NCBI GenBank assembly: GCA_002069725.1
Contig: MWBW01000012.1
Coordinates: 1 to 55,062, forward strand
Direction of reading: 5' to 3'
From: Firmicutes bacterium ADurb.Bin248
GTDB lineage: Bacteria > Bacillota > Clostridia > Christensenellales > CAG-138
Length of the DNA: 55,062 nucleotides
Made by a program: the position numbers and the translations under genes. The notes beneath the pieces were generated by a model. It was not told the origin of the DNA, did no database searches, and saw only the letters and a program-made list of their open reading frames with translations. Of this stretch, positions 51,417-55,062 are shown piece by piece (positions within the stretch are counted from its first letter, which is position 1; the number at the start of each line of letters is the position of its first letter).

Positions 51417-54205
51417 TCCGCGCGGCGCACGTCGGCGAGGTTCGTGTGCTGCGGATTCGCGCGCGCGAGCGGCGTCGCCCTGTCGGACATGGTCAAAACG
51501 TTGATGCTGCCCGCCTCGTCCGCGCCGTCGGCCCCGGGCTTGTACCACGCGCCCTCGTGTATGGCCACGACGCCCGGCATGATGCGCTCGGTCACCTTGG
51601 CGGGGATGCGCACCGTGCCGCGGTCGTTGAACACCTCGGCGAGGTCGCCGTCCGCGATGCCGCGCGCCTTCGCGTCCGCGGGATTGATCCACACGCGCGC
51701 GGGGTCGAGCTCGCGCAGCAGCCTGTTTTGGTCGTGTATGGAATGGCAGCGGCGCTTGCTGTGGAAGCCGATCAGCTGCAGCGGATATTTCGCGCGCATC
51801 GGGTCCGCCGGGCCCTCGTCGCAGGGCGTGTAGCGCGGATTTCCGGGCAGAAGCCCGCTCTCGTAGAGCCTCGGGGAGAAGATCTCGATCTTGCCGGACG
51901 GGGTGCCGAAGGGCACGCCCTGCTCGACGTTCTTCCGGAACGCGACGTCGCGGCCGCGGTCGCAATAGACGTAATAGCCCTTGTCGATCAGGCCCTGCAG
52001 TTCCGGAAGCTCGGGATATTCGCCGCGCAGCGTTTCGTAAGCTTCCTCAAGCCACGCGCGCATGTCCGGCTTGCCCTCGGTGAACTGCTCCTCGAGGCCG
52101 AGATATTTTGCGACGAGCCGGAAGCAATCGTACTCGAAGCGGCAGCCGAAGAGCGGCTCTATGGCCTTGTTGTTCCAGAGGAGGTAATCGTCCGCCCCCC
52201 ACGGCCCCACGATGTTCTCCGTTTCGAAGAACGAGGGCGCGGGCAGAACGATGTCCGCGTACCTCGCGCTCGGCGTCATGAACACATCCGAAAGCACGAT
52301 CAGCTCGACGCGCTCCTCGTCGGAAATCAGGCGCACCGTGTTGTTGATGTTCGAGTGCTGGTTGACGAGCATGCCGCTCGCGATGGAGAAGATCAGCTTG
52401 ATCGGCGACGCGAGGCGATCGCCGCCGAGAAGGCCGTCCTTTTCGGTGAGCGAGCGGTAATCCTCGAGCGCGCGCGTCCAGAGGAACGAGGGGATCGTCA
52501 CGCCGTGCGGGTCCTCTCTGCCCGCGAGATACGGCGCGCCGTGCGCGTCGCGTATGCAGCCGCAGCCGCTCGAGCCGCCGGGCTTTCCCACGTTGCCCGT
52601 GATGCTCGCGAGCGCCGCGAAGCCGCGGTACGTCTGCTCGCCGTTGAGCGTGCGCTGCGGGCCGAAGCCGGTCAGCAGGCAGGCGGGCTTTGCCGCGGCG
52701 AACTCCCGCGCGAGGCGCGCGATGGTCTCTTTGGGCACGCCCGTGACCGACTCGCCCCACGCGGCGTCCTTGACGACGCCGTCCGCCTCGCCGAACAGAT
52801 ACGCGCGGTAGCACTCCTTTTCGGGCGCGCCCGCGGGCATGTGCGCCTCGTCGAAGCCGAGGCAGAAACGGTCCATGAAGTCCTGGTCCTGCAGGCCCTC
52901 CGACCAGATCACGTAACACATGGCGTCGATCAAAGCGCCGTCCGTCGAGGGGAGCAGCGGCACCCACTCGTTTGCGTAGGCGAGCACGGAGTCGCTCTTG
53001 CGCGGGTCGAAGGCCACGATGCGCGTGCCCCGCGCCTTCACCTCCATGAGTATGCTGTTGAGCTGCGGTCCGAACTGGTTCTCCGCCGGGTTGTGGCCCC
53101 AGAGAAAGATCAGCTTCGCGTTGCGCAGATCCTCGGGCGCGCTGCCGCACATCCAGGTGCCGAATATGTAGTTCGTCGCGTGTATGGCGCAGGAAGCGCT
53201 GTAATAGTTGTAGAACGAAAGCTGGCCGCCGTCGAGGGAAAGCAGGTTGCGCAAAAAGCGGTCCCCGCGGGCGGTGGCGCACACGCCCGCGCCGGGCAGC
53301 ACGTAGCGCGAGCCGGGGCCCCAGGTTTCGCGCGTGCTTTTCATCGCCTCGGCGATGCGCTCGGCGGCCCTTTCCCAGGTGATGCGGCGGAACTTCCCCT
53401 CGCCGCGCTTGCCTGCGCGCTCCATGGGATAGCGCAGGCGCGACGTGCTCAAAAACGTGTAACGGTAGGCGCGCCCGCGCGCGCAACCCGTGAAACGGAT
53501 CTCCTCGCAGGCCTTGTTGGGCTCTATCGAGAGCACGCAGCCCTCCGCCACGCGCGAGACGAGGTGGCACTTCGAGCCGCAGTCGTTGAAGCTCGCGTGG
53601 CCGATCTCGCGGACCTCCCCTTCGGGGATGGGCGGACGCATGATCCAGCCGAAGCTCTCGAGGCCCTCGAGCCACCCTTCGGGGAGCGGGAGCTCCGCGC
53701 CGGAGCGCAGCATCGCCTCCTCCATGAGCCGCGCGAGCGCCGCGACCTCCGGGGAAGAGGACGCCCCGAGCATGGCCTCGGACACGGCCTTGACCGTGTC
53801 GAGCGCGTAGAGCGCGATGAATTCATCCGCTTCATGCGCGAGCTCCGCGCCGTTTATCGCCGCTGCGTAAAGGTATTCGAGGAAGCGGAACTGCTCGCCG
53901 ATGTAGTCCGGCGGGTTGCCGTCCAAGCGCTGCGGCGCGTAGCCCAGGCGCTTGTAGAAGCGCACGACGTCGAGCGTGGTCTCGTCGAGAAGCGCCCCTC
54001 CCTCGCCGCCGCGGCAGACCGAGGCCCACAGCGGGATGTCCACAGAGGCGTCCGTGCCCCAGACGAGCGCGCCGTATTCGACGTCGCTCATCGCCGGCTC
54101 GACGCCGAGCACGGCGCATTCCCGCGCCCACGCTTCGCGGTCCGTGAAAAAGACGCGCGCGAGGTGGCAGCGGGCGAATTGTTTGAGTAGGATCGATTCA
54201 GGCAT
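51413..54205 (-). CDS. DMSO-reductase-family molybdopterin oxidoreductase with fused N-terminal TorD-like chaperone domain
   Basis: 930-aa protein in two parts. Residues about 1-168 resemble the TorD/DmsD/NarJ chaperone family (all-helical; DGNPPDYIGEQFRFLEYLYAAA fits its D-x2-P-P-D-x-x-x2-E-x2-F motif). Residues about 190-930 are a complete catalytic subunit: a [4Fe-4S] site with Cys209, Cys213 and Cys241 but Ser205 where the first Cys usually is, then TFLSTSRLRYPMERAG and RGEGKFRRITWERA, molybdopterin-binding segments (LWGHNPAENQFG, VAFDPRKS) and a C-terminal dinucleotide domain (HDQNRLLREL, GIADGDLAEVFNDRG). No Tat signal is visible, so it is probably cytoplasmic. Substrate unknown. Overlaps the FAD oxidoreductase gene by 8 nt. 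Confidence 0.88.
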   Translation of the reverse strand: MPESILLKQFARCHLARVFFTDREAWARECAVLGVEPAMSDVEYGALVWGTDASVDIPLWASVCRGGEGGALLDETTLDVVRFYKRLGYAPQRLDGNPPDYIGEQFRFLEYLYAAAINGAELAHEADEFIALYALDTVKAVSEAMLGASSSPEVAALARLMEEAMLRSGAELPLPEGWLEGLESFGWIMRPPIPEGEVREIGHASFNDCGSKCHLVSRVAEGCVLSIEPNKACEEIRFTGCARGRAYRYTFLSTSRLRYPMERAGKRGEGKFRRITWERAAERIAEAMKSTRETWGPGSRYVLPGAGVCATARGDRFLRNLLSLDGGQLSFYNYYSASCAIHATNYIFGTWMCGSAPEDLRNAKLIFLWGHNPAENQFGPQLNSILMEVKARGTRIVAFDPRKSDSVLAYANEWVPLLPSTDGALIDAMCYVIWSEGLQDQDFMDRFCLGFDEAHMPAGAPEKECYRAYLFGEADGVVKDAAWGESVTGVPKETIARLAREFAAAKPACLLTGFGPQRTLNGEQTYRGFAALASITGNVGKPGGSSGCGCIRDAHGAPYLAGREDPHGVTIPSFLWTRALEDYRSLTEKDGLLGGDRLASPIKLIFSIASGMLVNQHSNINNTVRLISDEERVELIVLSDVFMTPSARYADIVLPAPSFFETENIVGPWGADDYLLWNNKAIEPLFGCRFEYDCFRLVAKYLGLEEQFTEGKPDMRAWLEEAYETLRGEYPELPELQGLIDKGYYVYCDRGRDVAFRKNVEQGVPFGTPSGKIEIFSPRLYESGLLPGNPRYTPCDEGPADPMRAKYPLQLIGFHSKRRCHSIHDQNRLLRELDPARVWINPADAKARGIADGDLAEVFNDRGTVRIPAKVTERIMPGVVAIHEGAWYKPGADGADEAGSINVLTMSDRATPLARANPQHTNLADVRRAD

Positions 54206-55062
54206 TGCGCTGCGCCTCCCTGATTTTCGCCTTGATTTCCCGCATGTGCGAGAGGTTGCCGAGTATGGTCGCGCCCACGAGGACGTCGTTTTGGTAGAAA
54301 AGCCGCGTGGCCGATTTCGCGAAGGCGGGGTTTACGGCGTATGTGCCCGCGGCGCTTTCGGAAACGTTTTCCATGCGGTACGGCCCGTTCCCTTTGCCCG
54401 TATCCCCGTAGGCGAAGAGGGAAACAAAGGGCGTGTTGATGACCAGCGAAGCGTCCGCCTCGCCGAAGGTTTTCGAACCGCCCGCCGCGTTCGCCCCGGC
54501 GACGAGCCCCTGCTCCCACGCCTCGGCCCAGAGCATGTAGTTCAATCCCTTATGCTCCGCACAGTCGCCGCAGGCGTATACGTCGGGGGCGCTGGTCTCC
54601 ATGCGCTCGTTGACGACGACCGCGCGGGCGCACTGTATGCCGGCCTCCTGCGCGAGCGATATGTCCGCGCGCACGCCGCAGGAAATGATCACGAGCCCGC
54701 AGGGGAAGCGCCTGCCGTCTGCGAGACGCACGGCGCTCGCCGCGCCCTCGCCCTCGATCTCCTCGATCTGCACGCCCACGAACACGTCGAAGTGCGGGCT
54801 CAGGCGGAGCCGCAGCTCCTCGGAGGTGTCCGCGTCGAGCTGGCGCGGCATGAGCATGGGCAAAGCTTCGAGCACCGTGACCCTGAGCCCGTAGCGCACG
54901 AGTTCGCAGGCCGTTTCGAGCCCGACCGCGCCGCCGCCGATGACGACGGCCTCGCCCTTGCCAAGAGCCGCCTCCTTGATGCGCTCCACGTCGCGCGCCG
55001 TCCTTAAATCGCAGATATCCTTTTTATCCACCCCGCGCGACCACCAGTGCAGCATTTTCGAG
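54198..55062 (-). CDS. FAD/NAD(P)-dependent pyridine nucleotide-disulfide oxidoreductase (5' end outside window)
   Basis: Partial protein (at least 285 aa; the N-terminal FAD-binding part is beyond the window edge). It has the NAD(P)-binding motif VVIGGGAVGLETACEL with MLMPRQLD, the second FAD motif SAPDVYACGDCAE, and a C-terminal dimerisation-type domain (SLFAYGDTG..FYQNDVLVGATILGN). This organisation fits NirB-type/rubredoxin-reductase-like flavoproteins. Its overlap with the Mo-enzyme suggests it supplies electrons from NAD(P)H to it. Confidence 0.85.
   Translation of the reverse strand, partial: SKMLHWWSRGVDKKDICDLRTARDVERIKEAALGKGEAVVIGGGAVGLETACELVRYGLRVTVLEALPMLMPRQLDADTSEELRLRLSPHFDVFVGVQIEEIEGEGAASAVRLADGRRFPCGLVIISCGVRADISLAQEAGIQCARAVVVNERMETSAPDVYACGDCAEHKGLNYMLWAEAWEQGLVAGANAAGGSKTFGEADASLVINTPFVSLFAYGDTGKGNGPYRMENVSESAAGTYAVNPAFAKSATRLFYQNDVLVGATILGNLSHMREIKAKIREAQRNA

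Noticed and set aside
51140..54190. Very long open frame on the plus strand opposite the Mo-enzyme
   Set aside because: It is a shadow of a GC-rich gene: composition is Arg/Ala/His-rich, no motifs, no ribosome site, while the opposite strand encodes a complete recognisable enzyme. The same applies to 34145-36325 (+), 16272-17969 (-) and 26816-28618 (+).

Overview
The window is about 55 kb of GC-rich DNA (coding sequence is full of GCG, CTC and GGC codons) from a bacterium that looks like a high-GC member of the Clostridia. Evidence: GGAGG-type ribosome sites, a CIRCE element on groES-groEL, the yybS-gdpP-rplI-dnaB order, DUF951 next to mscS, an LCP-family wall protein, a PPQTG-type wall anchor, many lipoproteins and no outer-membrane genes. 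Strain and genus cannot be read from the window. No rRNA, tRNA, CRISPR array or transposase was seen.

Layout. 1-5.2 kb (+): peptide ABC importer (two permeases, two ATPases, the first with a frameshifted tail) followed by a PepV-like dipeptidase. 5.2-5.8 kb: repeats. 5.8-11 kb (-): branched-chain amino acid importer livJHMGF behind a strong promoter, a 57-residue membrane peptide and an intrinsic terminator placed just before livJ. 11-13.3 kb (-): a lipoprotein and a metallo-beta-lactamase/VanY-type peptidase fusion. 13.5-18.2 kb (+): a SARP-like regulator with a degenerate GGDEF end, a c-di-GMP-I riboswitch with terminator ahead of an MNT/HEPN pair, and a secreted SH3-GH18 glycosidase. 18.2-26.6 kb: tandem repeats, an APC permease, a GH13 enzyme, a DUF1858 protein, QueT, an active signal peptidase I next to a catalytically dead paralogue, DUF951, MscS and LCP.

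26.8-31.5 kb (-): the most interesting operon, encoding a serine-palmitoyltransferase-like enzyme, an SDR, a CAT/E2-like acyltransferase and an acyl-CoA ligase. Together they could make a ceramide-like or other N-acyl amino-ketone-derived lipid. 31.5-36.3 kb (-): dnaB, rplI, gdpP and a DUF2232 protein. 36.4-42.4 kb: remnants of a LacI-type regulator and of an ADP-ribosylglycohydrolase, an amidase-domain protein, a wall-anchored repeat protein and two lipoproteins. 42.5-45.7 kb: groES-groEL, a dCMP deaminase and a divergent small-gene/XRE switch. 45.9-47.1 kb: a split chromate transporter.

47.2-55 kb is a molybdenum-centred locus: a BtuCD-type ABC importer whose promoter carries a ModE-like palindrome, an NTPase, MobA, a DMSO-reductase-family enzyme with a TorD-like domain fused at its N terminus, and an FAD/NAD oxidoreductase cut by the window edge. 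These fit as uptake of the metal, cofactor maturation and an NAD(P)H-driven reductase of unknown substrate.

Across the window, short heptanucleotide arrays (TGACAAT)n lie just after stop codons and before terminator hairpins, always in the sense of the upstream gene. Because 7 is not a multiple of 3, they place stop codons in all three frames.
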